The notes under the pieces: generated by a model | Seen by the model: the letters and a program-made list of their open reading frames with translations, nothing else | What the model was told of the DNA's origin: nothing | The model's database searches: none | Part shown: positions 1-14,513 of the stretch, in pieces | Layout: every line of letters starts with the position of its first letter | Position numbering within the stretch: position 1 is the first letter of the stretch | Made by a program: the position numbers and the translations under genes | Assembly (NCBI RefSeq): GCF_000749845.1 | Contig: NZ_JQHM01000012.1 | Coordinates: 1-64,000 of the forward strand | Direction of reading: 5' to 3' | Source: Pectobacterium betavasculorum | GTDB lineage: Bacteria; Pseudomonadota; Gammaproteobacteria; Enterobacterales; Enterobacteriaceae | DNA: 64,000 nucleotides

Positions 1-37
1 CGGTCTTGTGAGTGCCCACACAGATTGTCTGATTATA

Positions 38-50
38 TTGTTAAAGAGCA
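38..50 (-). promoter_or_regulatory. rRNA operon leader boxA antitermination site
   Basis: Read on the minus strand this is TGCTCTTTAACAA, the boxA core of enterobacterial rRNA leaders, followed to the window edge by sequence resembling the E. coli 16S leader (ACAATCTGTGTGGGCACTC). BoxA recruits NusB/NusE so that Rho does not stop untranslated rRNA transcripts. The 16S gene itself must start just outside the window to the left. Confidence 0.9.
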
Positions 51-80
51 GTGCCACTTCATCGGTGGCGCGGGCTGCAT

Positions 81-108
81 ATACTATGCTAATCCGCTTT
101 AAAGTCAA
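81..108 (-). promoter_or_regulatory. rRNA operon promoter P2
   Basis: On the minus strand a -35 TTGACT (103-108) and a -10 TAGTAT (81-86) are separated by 16 bases, about 30 bases before boxA. This is the position and -35 sequence of rrn P2 in E. coli. It should act with P1 upstream to drive the leftward rRNA operon. Confidence 0.75.
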
Positions 109-187
109 GTCATTACTGACCGCCTTTGTTGAATCTTTTTCCTGTCACTGCAACTGCGTGTCGCTGTTGCCGTGTCAGTGGAGGCGC

Positions 188-215
188 ATTATAGGGACTT
201 CTCGGCGGCTGACAA
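188..215 (-). promoter_or_regulatory. rRNA operon promoter P1
   Basis: On the minus strand TTGTCA (210-215) and TATAAT (188-193) are spaced by 16 bases, and the discriminator GCGCC directly follows, as in E. coli rrnB P1. An A/T-rich stretch just upstream (about 216-235) fits an UP element. P1 is normally the growth-rate and ppGpp controlled promoter; its regulation here is inferred from the family. Confidence 0.9.
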
Positions 216-278
216 GCGCTAAATGCAAAATAATTACCGAGTGGGGATTTTTTCAGCAAAGCGCAGTAAAAGACAGCG

Positions 279-818
279 TTATGCCGGATTTTTCGCCGCT
301 AATTGGGCGAAATCCTGTGCGAAACGGGCAACCTGCTGCCAGTCCGTATATTCAACCTCTTTAGTGCTATCCGTTTCGCCGCCCGTCATACGCATAATGA
401 GTTGAATCATTACCCGATCGAACCAACGATAACGCGGATAACGCAGAGCACCCGCGAACACACAACACAGATCTGGCTGCCAAGGGGAACTAAGCAGGAA
501 TTTACGCGTATAGGCATTGGTTTGTATTGTGCGCTTCTCTGGTTTACGTGCAGTGAGATTCACCGAGAAGAACGCACTAGGCAATTGTTGCAGAGAAGCC
601 AGATGTTTATGGATAAATTGATTTACCGCTGGATGAAAGCGCCCGTACCGAATCGAGGCCCCAATAAGGACCTGGTCGTACTGACCCAGATCGATATCAC
701 TCGTATTGAGTACGTTAACAACATCACACTCCAGGGTTCCTTTCAGCGTATTCGCAATAGAGGAGGCAATCGCCCTTGTTTGCCCATCCCGACTCGAAAA
801 CACGATCAAAGCTTTCAT
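279..818 (-). CDS. hemG: Menaquinone-dependent protoporphyrinogen IX dehydrogenase HemG
   Basis: A 179-residue flavodoxin-like protein, close to the 181 residues of E. coli HemG. The N-terminus [18 protein letters not shown] is the FMN phosphate-binding loop of long-chain flavodoxins. The enzyme oxidises protoporphyrinogen IX to protoporphyrin IX, passing electrons to menaquinone at the inner membrane. It lies 21 bases behind trkH, so both are probably cotranscribed, and it sits directly before an rRNA operon, the same trkH-hemG-rrn order as in E. coli. Confidence 0.95.
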   Translation of the reverse strand: MKALIVFSSRDGQTRAIASSIANTLKGTLECDVVNVLNTSDIDLGQYDQVLIGASIRYGRFHPAVNQFIHKHLASLQQLPSAFFSVNLTARKPEKRTIQTNAYTRKFLLSSPWQPDLCCVFAGALRYPRYRWFDRVMIQLIMRMTGGETDSTKEVEYTDWQQVARFAQDFAQLAAKNPA

Positions 819-839
819 TGTTCTTTATCCTTATGGGTA

Positions 840-2291
840 CTATTCCCGCCAGAAGGTTGGCGTAAACAGCACTAAAAGCGTGAAGACTTCCAAACGACCA
901 AACAGCATTGTCAGTATCAGAATCCATTTCGCCGTATCATTCATCGACGTAAAATTCTCAGCGACGACGCCCAACCCCGGCCCCAGATTATTCAATGTGG
1001 CAGCGACCGCAGCAAACGCGGAGAAATCATCAACGCCTGTTGCAATAACGGCCAGCATGCTGACAATGAAAACCAGTGCATACGCGGAAAAGAATCCCCA
1101 TACCGCTTCAAGGATGCGCTCCGGTAACGCTCGGTGGCCCAACTTAATTGTGTAAACCGCATTCGGATGAACTAAACGCTTAAGCTCGCGCGATCCTTGT
1201 AGGAAAAGCAGAAGGATACGAATCACTTTCAAGCCACCGCCGGTTGACCCCGCGCACCCGCCAATAAACGCGGAGCACAGAAGCAGAACCGGCAGAAAAA
1301 GTGGCCACGATGCAATGCTATCCGTCGTAAACCCTGCGGTTGTCGCCATGGAGACAACCTGAAAGAATGCCTGATTGATCGTCTGCATCCCGCTGTCATA
1401 AACATGGTGGACCCACAGGACAATCGTACACACGGCGACTAGCGACAACTGAACAAAAATGAACATGCGGAATTCCGGGTCACGCCAGTATACCTTCAGG
1501 CTGCGGCCGCTCAGCAGAGCAAAGTGCAAGCCAAAGTTACAACCGGAAATCAGCAGGAATATCGCGATAATGGTGTTAATCGTTGGGCTATTGAAGTAGC
1601 CAATACTGGCATCGTGGGTAGAGAACCCCCCGACCGATACCGTAGAGAAGCTATGCCCAATAGCATCAAATACCGGCATGCCCGCCAGCCACAGCGCAAC
1701 GGCACAGGCAATGGTGAGTAAGAGATAAATCAGCCACAGCGTCTTCGCCGTATCGGCAATACGCGGGCGCATTTTGTTTTCCTTCAACGGCCCCGGCATC
1801 TCGGCACGATAAAGCTGCATCCCACCGACACCAAGAATCGGCAGGATAGCAACCGCGAGTACGATGATCCCCATCCCACCAAACCATTGCAGCATTTGCC
1901 GATAAAACAGGATGGCTTTAGGCAATGAATCCAGCCCGACCAGCGTGGTCGCCCCCGTTGTCGTTAACCCAGAGAACGATTCGAAAAAAGCATCCGTTAA
2001 GCCCAAATTAGGGTGTTCAGCAAACAGGAAAGGCAGCGCACCAACGCTTCCCAGCACCGTCCAGAAGAGGACAACGATTAGGAACCCTTCTCGAGACTTC
2101 AGCTCATGCTTCTGCTTGCGGTTTGGTAGCCACAGCACGATGCCAATGGCCAGCGCGACAAAAAACGTCTGCGTAAAGGCCCGACCTGCGCCATCGCGGT
2201 AAATTAACGCCACCAGTCCAGGAATAACCATCGTCCCGGAAAAAAGGATAACCAACTGGCCGACAATACGGGTTATGGCGCGCAAGTGCAT
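840..2291 (-). CDS. trkH: Trk potassium uptake system membrane subunit TrkH
   Basis: A 483-residue polytopic inner-membrane protein, the same length as E. coli TrkH. It has the repeated pore segments of the Trk/Ktr/HKT superfamily, seen as glycine-rich loops such as SGLTTTGATTL, STVSVGGFSTHD, SMATTAGFTTD and NNLGPGLG, whose glycines form the potassium selectivity filter. It works with the cytoplasmic NAD-binding ring TrkA, encoded elsewhere. It is fourth in the leftward run pepQ-yigZ-trkH-hemG, 43 bases after yigZ. Confidence 0.96.
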   Translation of the reverse strand: MHLRAITRIVGQLVILFSGTMVIPGLVALIYRDGAGRAFTQTFFVALAIGIVLWLPNRKQKHELKSREGFLIVVLFWTVLGSVGALPFLFAEHPNLGLTDAFFESFSGLTTTGATTLVGLDSLPKAILFYRQMLQWFGGMGIIVLAVAILPILGVGGMQLYRAEMPGPLKENKMRPRIADTAKTLWLIYLLLTIACAVALWLAGMPVFDAIGHSFSTVSVGGFSTHDASIGYFNSPTINTIIAIFLLISGCNFGLHFALLSGRSLKVYWRDPEFRMFIFVQLSLVAVCTIVLWVHHVYDSGMQTINQAFFQVVSMATTAGFTTDSIASWPLFLPVLLLCSAFIGGCAGSTGGGLKVIRILLLFLQGSRELKRLVHPNAVYTIKLGHRALPERILEAVWGFFSAYALVFIVSMLAVIATGVDDFSAFAAVAATLNNLGPGLGVVAENFTSMNDTAKWILILTMLFGRLEVFTLLVLFTPTFWRE

Positions 2292-2334
2292 CGCAGGGAA
2301 TTCCTTAATGATTCATAAAAAAGCGCTGGGATTA

Positions 2335-2946
2335 TTATGGAATCGGCAATAAATGCAACGCACCGCGACTTAAATCACGCAATTTCGTTGCCGCTTCCTC
2401 GGTTCCTCTGACAGGTATAGAGAACCGCAATACGACATCCACGCCATACTCACTATGCAAAACTTTTCCGCCAAGCTGAAAGATGAGTGATTCAACCTGG
2501 GGTAACAGTGCATAGTCACATTGTAAGCCATACTCTTTTTGCAAGACTTTCTCTTGCAACGATAGCAGCTTCAGCGCTTGCTGGACGCCACCGCCATAAG
2601 CCTTTACTAACCCGCCCGTGCCTAGCGGGATTCCGCCATAGTAACGCACCACTACGGCCGTAATCTCGCCGATACCACTTCCCATCAGTTGCGACAGCAT
2701 CGGTTTACCTGCCGTACCGGACGGTTCACCATCGTCAGAAAAACCAAGCTGTTGGGAATCGTCAGGCGCACCCGCAACAAACGCCCAACAGTGGTGCCCT
2801 GCCGAGGCATGTTCTTCCCTGACGTGTTGGATAAACGCTTTTGCCGCATCGATTCCCGGCGTTGCCGTCAGGATCGTAGTAAAGCGGCTTTTCTTGATTT
2901 CCTCACTGAAGCTCACGGGCGCAGCAGGGATGGGATACGCTTGCAT
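2335..2946 (-). CDS. yigZ: IMPACT/YigZ family protein
   Basis: A 203-residue member of the IMPACT (UPF0029) family. The N-terminal half carries the typical segments FSDDGEPSGTAGKPML and VRYYGGIPLGTGGLVKAY; the C-terminal half is a small alpha-beta domain. Its precise role in bacteria is unsettled; eukaryotic IMPACT affects Gcn2 and translation control. The ATG overlaps the pepQ stop codon as TGATG, which implies translational coupling with the peptidase. The pepQ-yigZ-trkH-hemG order is as in E. coli. Confidence 0.92.
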   Translation of the reverse strand: MQAYPIPAAPVSFSEEIKKSRFTTILTATPGIDAAKAFIQHVREEHASAGHHCWAFVAGAPDDSQQLGFSDDGEPSGTAGKPMLSQLMGSGIGEITAVVVRYYGGIPLGTGGLVKAYGGGVQQALKLLSLQEKVLQKEYGLQCDYALLPQVESLIFQLGGKVLHSEYGVDVVLRFSIPVRGTEEAATKLRDLSRGALHLLPIP

Positions 2947-4277
2947 CAGGCCAGATTCTGGTCGCGCGTCATGTTTTCCACACGTCCTTCATGAATGACA
3001 ATATTATCCTCGATGCGAATACCACCAAACGGTTTCAGCGCATCGATTTTTTGCCAGTCAAAGTGTTGGCTACATTCACTATCACGCCACGGCGCGAGCA
3101 AGGACTCAATGAAATAGATGCCCGGTTCGATCGTCATAACCATGCCAGGCTCAAGCACACGGGTACAACGTAGGTAAGGATGCTGTGCCGGCGCCGCCAG
3201 ATGTGTACCGCGATCGTCCTGCATAAAACCAGCAACATCATGTACCTGCAAGCCCAGCGGGTGGCCAAGGCCGTGCGGCAGGAAAGGCGATGTAAGCCCC
3301 TGCTCTACCATAGCTTCTTCGCTGATATCCCGAACCAGCTGATGTGATTTCAGTAGTTTCGCAATCCGCTGATGCATCTGAATGTGGTAATCGGTATAGC
3401 GCACTCCCGCCTGAATGGTCTCAATCAGCGCAAGCATTTCCTGATTGAGATCTTTAATCAGTTGAGCAAAAGTCCCATCGCTCTGCGCAGAATAGGTTCG
3501 CGTGAGGTCAGCAGCATATCCGTTATATTCGGCGCCCGCATCAATCAGAAAACTGCGGACATCCGAAGGCGCCTGATGATCCAACTGGGTATAGTGCAAC
3601 ACCGCTGCGTGTTCGTTTATCGCGATGATATTACCGTAAGGTACATCGATATCCCGATGCCCAGTGGCCGTCAGATACGCCAAATTAATATCGAACTCGC
3701 TCATGCCGGAAAGAAATGCTTCATGCGCTGCACGATGGCCGATAACCGCCGTCTTCTGTGCTTCACGCATGCAGGCCAGCTCGTAGTCTGTTTTGTAAGC
3801 GCGATGATAGTGCAGATAATCCAACACACCCTGAGGATTGATATTGCCCGCTCGAATCCCCAAATCCTGCGCACGTTGTGGTGCATAGCCGATATAGGCA
3901 ACACGCTCTCGCTGCGCTGGAAGCAGTTGCCCGATATCATTGGCATTCCGTAGCACGGCAATATCAATCTCTTCGGTCCAGAAGCTCTCGGGAGCCGGAG
4001 CAACGTTGTGCCAGTAATCAACTGGCGAGTAGAACCACAGCTTCGGCGGATTAACGCCGTCAATCCATAGCCAGCAGTTCGGTACCTGAGTGACTGGCAC
4101 CCAAGCTTTAAACTGCGGGTTAACTTTAAAAGGATAGTCGTGATCGTCCAGAAAAACGGTCAACAGCTCACCAGAGTGAATCAGTAATGCGTCAAGCTGA
4201 TGGCGCGCTAAAACCGTCTGAGCACGCGTTTGCAGCGTAGCCAGATGGTGATGGTATAAAGAAGCCAGCTTTTCCAT
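2946..4277 (-). CDS. pepQ: Xaa-Pro dipeptidase PepQ
   Basis: A 443-residue cytoplasmic metallopeptidase of the M24B family, splitting dipeptides with C-terminal proline. The dinuclear metal ligands are visible: two aspartates in [18 protein letters not shown], a histidine in [14 protein letters not shown], and glutamates in MTIEPGIYF and GGIRIEDN. An N-terminal creatinase-like domain fills roughly residues 1-160. It is the first gene of the leftward pepQ-yigZ-trkH-hemG run and is divergent from fadBA, sharing a 185-base promoter region with it. Confidence 0.96.
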   Translation of the reverse strand: MEKLASLYHHHLATLQTRAQTVLARHQLDALLIHSGELLTVFLDDHDYPFKVNPQFKAWVPVTQVPNCWLWIDGVNPPKLWFYSPVDYWHNVAPAPESFWTEEIDIAVLRNANDIGQLLPAQRERVAYIGYAPQRAQDLGIRAGNINPQGVLDYLHYHRAYKTDYELACMREAQKTAVIGHRAAHEAFLSGMSEFDINLAYLTATGHRDIDVPYGNIIAINEHAAVLHYTQLDHQAPSDVRSFLIDAGAEYNGYAADLTRTYSAQSDGTFAQLIKDLNQEMLALIETIQAGVRYTDYHIQMHQRIAKLLKSHQLVRDISEEAMVEQGLTSPFLPHGLGHPLGLQVHDVAGFMQDDRGTHLAAPAQHPYLRCTRVLEPGMVMTIEPGIYFIESLLAPWRDSECSQHFDWQKIDALKPFGGIRIEDNIVIHEGRVENMTRDQNLA

Positions 4278-4419
4278 GAGTATCCTTGTACGTCACGACA
4301 TGATCCCTTCATTTTAACACAGGCATCACCCAAGGGCAGCGTCCGGTGCTTTGTGATCGATTCGGCAAAAAATTAATCTCCCGTTTGCAAAAAATTAACA
4401 TTATAACCACAATTCAATT

Positions 4420-4436
4420 ATCTGGTCATACCAGAT
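4420..4436 (+). promoter_or_regulatory. FadR operator upstream of fadBA
   Basis: ATCTGGTCATACCAGAT is a 17-base palindrome with perfect 7-base arms, very close to the FadR consensus (AACTGGTCNGACCAGTT). It ends 26 bases before the fadB ATG. FadR represses fad genes and releases DNA on binding long-chain acyl-CoA, so fadBA is probably induced by fatty acids here as in E. coli. Confidence 0.85.
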
Positions 4437-4462
4437 CACTAACACAAACAGCGGAGATAAAC

Positions 4463-7827
<3,365 letters not shown>

Positions 7828-7864
7828 GCGTAGACAAGCTCTGCAAGCAACGCCCGTAGACACA

Positions 7865-7890
7865 AAAAATCCCACCGCTGTGGGATTTTT
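7865..7890. terminator. Bidirectional terminator between fadA and fre
   Basis: An 11-base perfect inverted repeat (AAAAATCCCAC / GTGGGATTTTT) around a CGCT loop, A-rich before and T-rich after. It serves the convergent fadBA and fre transcripts in both directions. Confidence 0.9.
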
Positions 7891-7920
7891 ACTGTTTATC
7901 TCTTACTGTCGCCGACGGCT

Positions 7921-8622
7921 TTAAATAAACGAAAATGCGTCGCTGAACATATGGGCAGTCAGCGCACCGCGCTCGTTGCAAAAACGTTCACGCGCAATTT
8001 TCGCCATTTCAAAGCGCCCGGCAATGTAAATATCTTGTTCAGCCAGTGAACCATAATCCTGCAATACTGCGCTCAGAACGGTACCCGTTCTGCCATCCCA
8101 CCCTTCTTCTGGCTGTTCGACGACAGGCACCACACGCAGATTCGCGTGGTTGGCTGCAAAACCCTCAAGCTCTGTTAAATCATACAGATGCTGGGATTCA
8201 CGTCCGCCCCAGTAAATGGAGATATCGCGATCGGGTTGCTGTGCCAGCGCGGTCAGCAGAATAGAGCGCACGTACGAAAATCCAGTTCCACCGGCAATCA
8301 ATACCAGTGGACGCGTACTTTCTTCCCGCAGCCAGGCTTCACCATGCGGAATATCGACCGTCAGGGTTTTTTCCTTGTGAATGCGTTCCATCACCGCCAT
8401 CGCGTAAAGATTCAGTTCGGATGCCCCAATGTGCAACTCGATAAAATTTTTATCCATCGGGGTTGATGCCAGTGAGAAAGGACGTTTATCCCGATCGCCC
8501 ATCACTACCATCAAATACTGACCAGCCCGAAAGGAAAAAGGCGCTTCAGGTAATAAACGAACGCGATAGACCGTATCGGTTATGGCTTCAACCGAAGTCA
8601 CTTTACAGCTCAATGTTGTCAT
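7921..8622 (-). CDS. fre: NAD(P)H-flavin reductase Fre
   Basis: 233 residues, the E. coli Fre length. The flavin-binding motif KRPFSLAST lies near residue 52 and the pyridine nucleotide motif [15 protein letters not shown] near residue 108, followed by YWGGR. Fre reduces free flavins with NAD(P)H and supplies reduced flavin to several systems, including prenylated-FMN supply for UbiD in E. coli. It lies just downstream of ubiD on the same strand (52-base gap), which fits that link. Confidence 0.95.
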   Translation of the reverse strand: MTTLSCKVTSVEAITDTVYRVRLLPEAPFSFRAGQYLMVVMGDRDKRPFSLASTPMDKNFIELHIGASELNLYAMAVMERIHKEKTLTVDIPHGEAWLREESTRPLVLIAGGTGFSYVRSILLTALAQQPDRDISIYWGGRESQHLYDLTELEGFAANHANLRVVPVVEQPEEGWDGRTGTVLSAVLQDYGSLAEQDIYIAGRFEMAKIARERFCNERGALTAHMFSDAFSFI

Positions 8623-8674
8623 GCATTCCCTCTATAGGGTCATAAAAGCAAAACTGAGAACAGAGCAGCAGCCG

Positions 8675-10171
8675 TTAACGCCGGGGCTCTCTGTCACTAA
8701 AAATGGCTAGCTCGTCCCATATTTCATCAATGCGGGCACAAACCTGCGGGTCTTTCTTGATGGGGTGTCCCCACTCACGCTGCGTTTCGCCAGGCCATTT
8801 ATTGGTGGCGTCCAGACCCATTTTGGAGCCCAGACCAGAAACCGGTGAGGCAAAATCAAGATAGTCTATCGGTGTATTTTCCACTAATACCGTATCGCGT
8901 GCCGGATCCATGCGCGTAGTGATCGCCCATATCACGTCTTTCCAGTCGCGCGCGTTTACATCATCATCGCAGACAATGACGAATTTCGTATACATGAACT
9001 GACGTAAAAAAGACCAGACGCCCATCATGACGCGTTTGGCATGGCCCGCGTACTGTTTCTTCATGGTAACGACCGCCAGACGGTAAGAGCAACCCTCCGG
9101 GGGCAAATAAAAATCGACAATCTCAGGAAACTGCTTTTGCAGGATCGGCACGAAAACTTCGTTCAACGCCACGCCCAGCACGGCGGGTTCATCCGGTGGC
9201 CGCCCCGTGTAAGTCGAGTGATAAATGGCATTCTGGCGTTGAGTGATATGCGTGACGGTAAAGACAGGGAAGTGATCGACTTCATTATAATAGCCGGTAT
9301 GGTCGCCATAAGGCCCTTCAGCCGCCATTTCTCCGGGTTCAATATAGCCTTCAAGAACAATTTCCGCGCTGGCGGGGACTTCCAAATCGTTCGACAAACA
9401 CTTCACAACTTCAGTCTTATGCCCACGCAGTAAACCCGCAAAGGCATATTCCGATAGCGTGTCAGGCACCGGCGTCACTGCACCGAGAATCGTCGCTGGG
9501 TCAGCACCCAGCGCAACAGCCACGGGGAAACGTTGCCCCGGATTTTCCTGACACCACTCTTGAAAATCCAGTGCGCCACCGCGATGAGACAGCCAGCGCA
9601 TAATCAGTTTGTTTTTACCTAGCACCTGCTGGCGATAGATCCCCAGATTCTGCCGCTCTTTGTGCGGCCCACGTGTCACGGTGAGCCCCCAGGTAATGAG
9701 CGGCGCAGCGTCTTCAGGCCAGCACTGCATCACCGGAATCCGACGCAGGTCAACATCATCACCCTGCCAAATCTGTTCCTGACACGGTGCCGAAGACAGC
9801 CGTTTCGTCGGCATATTCAGTACCTGACGGAACTTCGGCATTTTATCGACCAGATCGCGAAACCCTTTCGGTGGCTCCGGTTCTTTCAAAAATGCCAGCA
9901 GTTTGCCCACGTCTCGTAATGCGCTGACCTCTTCCTGTCCCATTCCTAAAGCAACACGTTTCGGCGTGCCAAATAAATTGCACAGCACTGGCATGTCATA
10001 GCCTTTTGGGTTCTCAAACAGGAGGGCTGGACCTTCCGCACGCAACGTCCGATCGGCAATTTCCGTCATTTCAAGGTAGGGATCGATGGGCTGAGTAATG
10101 CGTTTCAACTCCCCTCTCTCTTCCAGCAGCGAGAGGAACTCGCGTAAGTCACGGTATTTCATGCTATTCAT
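8675..10171 (-). CDS. ubiD: 4-hydroxy-3-polyprenylbenzoate decarboxylase UbiD
   Basis: From the ATG at 10171 ([12 protein letters not shown]) the protein has 498 residues, matching E. coli UbiD (497); a longer form from 10216 would add 15 non-conserved residues. UbiD is the prenylated-FMN-dependent decarboxylase of ubiquinone synthesis. Family segments are visible, such as [12 protein letters not shown] and the C-terminal [12 protein letters not shown]. It is followed by fre and lies divergent from rfaH. Confidence 0.96.
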   Translation of the reverse strand: MNSMKYRDLREFLSLLEERGELKRITQPIDPYLEMTEIADRTLRAEGPALLFENPKGYDMPVLCNLFGTPKRVALGMGQEEVSALRDVGKLLAFLKEPEPPKGFRDLVDKMPKFRQVLNMPTKRLSSAPCQEQIWQGDDVDLRRIPVMQCWPEDAAPLITWGLTVTRGPHKERQNLGIYRQQVLGKNKLIMRWLSHRGGALDFQEWCQENPGQRFPVAVALGADPATILGAVTPVPDTLSEYAFAGLLRGHKTEVVKCLSNDLEVPASAEIVLEGYIEPGEMAAEGPYGDHTGYYNEVDHFPVFTVTHITQRQNAIYHSTYTGRPPDEPAVLGVALNEVFVPILQKQFPEIVDFYLPPEGCSYRLAVVTMKKQYAGHAKRVMMGVWSFLRQFMYTKFVIVCDDDVNARDWKDVIWAITTRMDPARDTVLVENTPIDYLDFASPVSGLGSKMGLDATNKWPGETQREWGHPIKKDPQVCARIDEIWDELAIFSDREPRR

Positions 10172-10371
10172 CGGGGGCAGTCTATCGTTGTGGCTATTAT
10201 AAAGTCTCTTCGCCAACCTGTCGCTTCCCGCAGCGCCTATTTATGGCAAGAATCTAATCACCATCAAGAATCCGATCGCCAAAATGTGGTAACAAAAATA
10301 TCTGCCGAAAATTTTTTATCCGTGCTTGCTTTTGTTATGCTTGCTTGTCGGAATCATAAGTCTGCGAAATT

Positions 10372-10860
10372 ATGGAAGCCTGGTACTTACTGTATTGTAA
10401 ACGTGGTCAACTGCTGCGAGCGAAAGAACACCTGGAACGTCAGGAAGTAATCTGCGTGAGCCCGATGATCACGCTGGATAAAATCGTTCGCGGTAAACGA
10501 ACTGAAGTCTGTGAGCCGCTGTTCCCGAACTACCTGTTTGTGGAATTCGACCCCGAACGTATCCACACCACTACCATCAGCGCCACGCGCGGGGTGAGTA
10601 ACTTTGTGCGATTTGGCGCACTACCCGCGACTGTTCCACAGCAGGTTATTGATGAGTTGTCACTTCGCCCCATGCAGGTAATCATTGATCCACTGACGCC
10701 ACAGCCTGGCGATAGCGTGGTCATTACTGACGGTATTTTCTCTGGTCTTCAGGCTATCTACACCGAACCTGACGGCGAAGCCCGCTCGATGTTATTGCTG
10801 AATATGTTGAACAAGCAGGTCAAGCAGAGCCTCGATAATCGCGAGTTTCGCAAAGCCTAG
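10372..10860 (+). CDS. rfaH: Transcription antitermination factor RfaH
   Basis: 162 residues, the E. coli RfaH length. The N-terminal NusG-like domain (about 1-100, beginning [17 protein letters not shown]) and the C-terminal KOW domain (about 110-160, with [17 protein letters not shown]) are both present. RfaH joins RNA polymerase paused at ops sites and carries it through long surface-polysaccharide operons, excluding NusG/Rho and recruiting ribosomes. A perfect ops element occurs in this window at 54181-54192 before waaQ, a likely direct target. Confidence 0.97.
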   Translation: MEAWYLLYCKRGQLLRAKEHLERQEVICVSPMITLDKIVRGKRTEVCEPLFPNYLFVEFDPERIHTTTISATRGVSNFVRFGALPATVPQQVIDELSLRPMQVIIDPLTPQPGDSVVITDGIFSGLQAIYTEPDGEARSMLLLNMLNKQVKQSLDNREFRKA

Positions 10861-10875
10861 TTTGCCCCTTTGCCC

Positions 10876-10904
10876 CATCCGGTGCGTTTACACCGCACCG
10901 GATG
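10876..10904. terminator. Hairpin between convergent rfaH and hemB
   Basis: An 11-base perfect inverted repeat (CATCCGGTGCG / CGCACCGGATG) with a 7-base loop, sitting in the 53-base gap between the rfaH and hemB stops. There is no long T-run on either side, so it may be a weak terminator or an mRNA-stabilising hairpin. Confidence 0.6.
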
Positions 10905-10913
10905 AGAACTGGC

Positions 10914-12736
<1,823 letters not shown>

Positions 12737-12764
12737 GACTCTCACTCTGGCGAATAAAAAATAA

Positions 12765-12783
12765 GACCTCTCAAAGAGAGGTC
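12765..12783 (-). terminator. Terminator after tatABC
   Basis: An 8-base perfect inverted repeat, GACCTCTC / GAGAGGTC with a 3-base loop, followed on the minus strand by TTATTTTTTATT. It lies between the tatC stop and the tatD start, so much of the tatABC transcript should end before tatD. Confidence 0.85.
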
Positions 12784-12814
12784 ATTTTACCGTCCTGCCG
12801 CAGGAAACCGTGGG

Positions 12815-13567
12815 TTACTGCGATGGCTCTTCCGTTTCAGTTCGTCGGCCTTTGCCAACATAAAACCGCGCGAAGAACACACCGATTTCAAACAGCAGAT
12901 ACATCGGAATCGCCAGTAGTGTCTGTGAGAAAACATCCGGTGGCGTTAGCAGCATCCCAACAACGAATGCGCCCACCAATATATAAGGCCGCTTTTTCTT
13001 CAGATCTTCTGGCGTCACCACTCCACTCCAGCAGAGCAGCACAATGGCAACTGGCACTTCAAACGATACGCCAAACGCCATGAACAGCGCCATAACAAAA
13101 TCGAGGTAGTTATTGATGTCGGTCGCAATCAACACGCCAACGGGCGCGGTTTTCGCGAAAAAGCCAAATGCCAGCGGGAACACCACAAAGTACGCAAACG
13201 CCATGCCTGAATAAAACAGCAGGCTGCTGGATACCAGCAACGGCATCATTAAGCGACGTTCGTGTTTATACAGGGCAGGAGCCACAAACGCCCATACCTG
13301 ATAGAGCACCAGCGGCGCAGCAACAAACACTGAGACAATCATCGTCAGTTTTATCGGCGTAAAGAAAGGCGAGGCGACATCAGTCGCGATCATGCTGGCA
13401 CCCACCGGCAATTGCTTGATGAGCGGGGCAGAAACCACTTGATAAATGTCATTGGCAAAGAACACCAGCACAACAAATACGGCCAGCACACAGATAATGC
13501 TATTCAGTAGCCGCTTGCGTAGCTCAATCAGGTGGCTAATTAGCGGTTGAGTCTCTTCATCGGCCAT
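12815..13567 (-). CDS. tatC: Sec-independent protein translocase TatC
   Basis: 250 residues with six hydrophobic segments and the family N-terminus [18 protein letters not shown], whose cytoplasmic region binds the twin-arginine signal peptide. The conserved periplasmic and loop sequence [10 protein letters not shown] is present. TatC is the receptor core with TatB in the inner membrane, exporting folded proteins. Its start lies three bases after the tatB stop, so tatA-tatB-tatC form a tight operon. Confidence 0.97.
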   Translation of the reverse strand: MADEETQPLISHLIELRKRLLNSIICVLAVFVVLVFFANDIYQVVSAPLIKQLPVGASMIATDVASPFFTPIKLTMIVSVFVAAPLVLYQVWAFVAPALYKHERRLMMPLLVSSSLLFYSGMAFAYFVVFPLAFGFFAKTAPVGVLIATDINNYLDFVMALFMAFGVSFEVPVAIVLLCWSGVVTPEDLKKKRPYILVGAFVVGMLLTPPDVFSQTLLAIPMYLLFEIGVFFARFYVGKGRRTETEEPSQ

Positions 13568-13570
13568 AAA

Positions 13571-14167
13571 CTAACGACTATCGCTCGGTTGGCGGGCAGA
13601 AACAGCAGAAGACTGGGACTGCTCAGGTTTGACATTATCGTTACCGACAGACACATCACTTGTAGCGGCGTTACGGCCATCATTGTGATTCTCAGCAACA
13701 GCACCGTTCTCAGGCTTCTGTTGGCTGTCTAACGGACGTACTGCGGTTTCCGCGTCAATCACCCCGTCGTAGGCCGCTTCAGGATCGTTTAACGGGGTAT
13801 TACTCTGCGGTTCCGCCGTCGCACTGTGATCGTCTGATTTTTTGGTATCATCCGATTTTTGTGGTGAGGGCGTCTCGGTATAGCCACGTTTCATCGCTTC
13901 TGCCGCCTCTTTGAGTTCATCCATTGAGGCTTTCAACTCAGGCGACAGGTTCTGCAAACTGGCTTTTTCGACTTTCTTCAGGCTGTCCTGAAACTCCTGG
14001 AGTTTCAGTTCTTGGGATAGCTCATTTTGAACCGTAGACGCCAGTGAACGCAGCGTTCGGATCCAGCTTGCAACCGTTCTGACTGCCACAGGTAAACGCT
14101 CCGGCCCGAGGACAATCAGGCCGAGAACCATCACCAATAGCAGTTCACCAAAACCGATATCGAACAC
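13571..14167 (-). CDS. tatB: Sec-independent protein translocase TatB
   Basis: 198 residues, longer than E. coli TatB (171). One N-terminal membrane segment ([20 protein letters not shown], about residues 3-20) is followed by an amphipathic helix with [12 protein letters not shown], then an acidic, S/D/N/E/Q-rich low-complexity tail from about residue 95. The extra length is in that tail, which is variable across species. TatB binds signal peptides with TatC. It begins three bases after the tatA stop. Confidence 0.96.
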   Translation of the reverse strand: MFDIGFGELLLVMVLGLIVLGPERLPVAVRTVASWIRTLRSLASTVQNELSQELKLQEFQDSLKKVEKASLQNLSPELKASMDELKEAAEAMKRGYTETPSPQKSDDTKKSDDHSATAEPQSNTPLNDPEAAYDGVIDAETAVRPLDSQQKPENGAVAENHNDGRNAATSDVSVGNDNVKPEQSQSSAVSARQPSDSR

Positions 14168-14170
14168 AGA

Positions 14171-14431
14171 TTACACCTGCTCTTTATGCTGGCTCTTCGT
14201 GTCACCCTGCTTGGCGTCTGACTGGTTGTCAGCGATAGATTTGGTAGAGAAATCAGCATCGGGCTGCGTTTTGTCTGCATTAGTAGACGGCTGATCGTCA
14301 CCCATCGCTTTTTTAAAGCCTTTGATGGATGCACCCAAGTCTGATCCCAGTGTTCTCAGCTTGTTGGTACCGAACAGCAAGATGACGATAACTGCGATAA
14401 TCAACAGGTTCCAGAGACTAATACCACCCAT
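14171..14431 (-). CDS. tatA: Sec-independent protein translocase TatA
   Basis: 86 residues with one membrane segment ([20 protein letters not shown]), the hinge [20 protein letters not shown] typical of TatA, and a polar tail. TatA polymerises to form the protein-conducting assembly with TatBC. It heads the leftward tatABC operon, 82 bases after ubiB. Confidence 0.96.
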   Translation of the reverse strand: MGGISLWNLLIIAVIVILLFGTNKLRTLGSDLGASIKGFKKAMGDDQPSTNADKTQPDADFSTKSIADNQSDAKQGDTKSQHKEQV

Positions 14432-14513
14432 AACATTTACCTCTTTTCAAAAAGGGGAACGACAGAATTCTCGTTATAATATCGGGTAATTCTGGCGTGC
14501 ATCATGATCTGCT

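Noticed and set aside
303-875. Long open frame opposite hemG and trkH
   Set aside because: It lies antisense to two full-length conserved genes and has no recognisable family.
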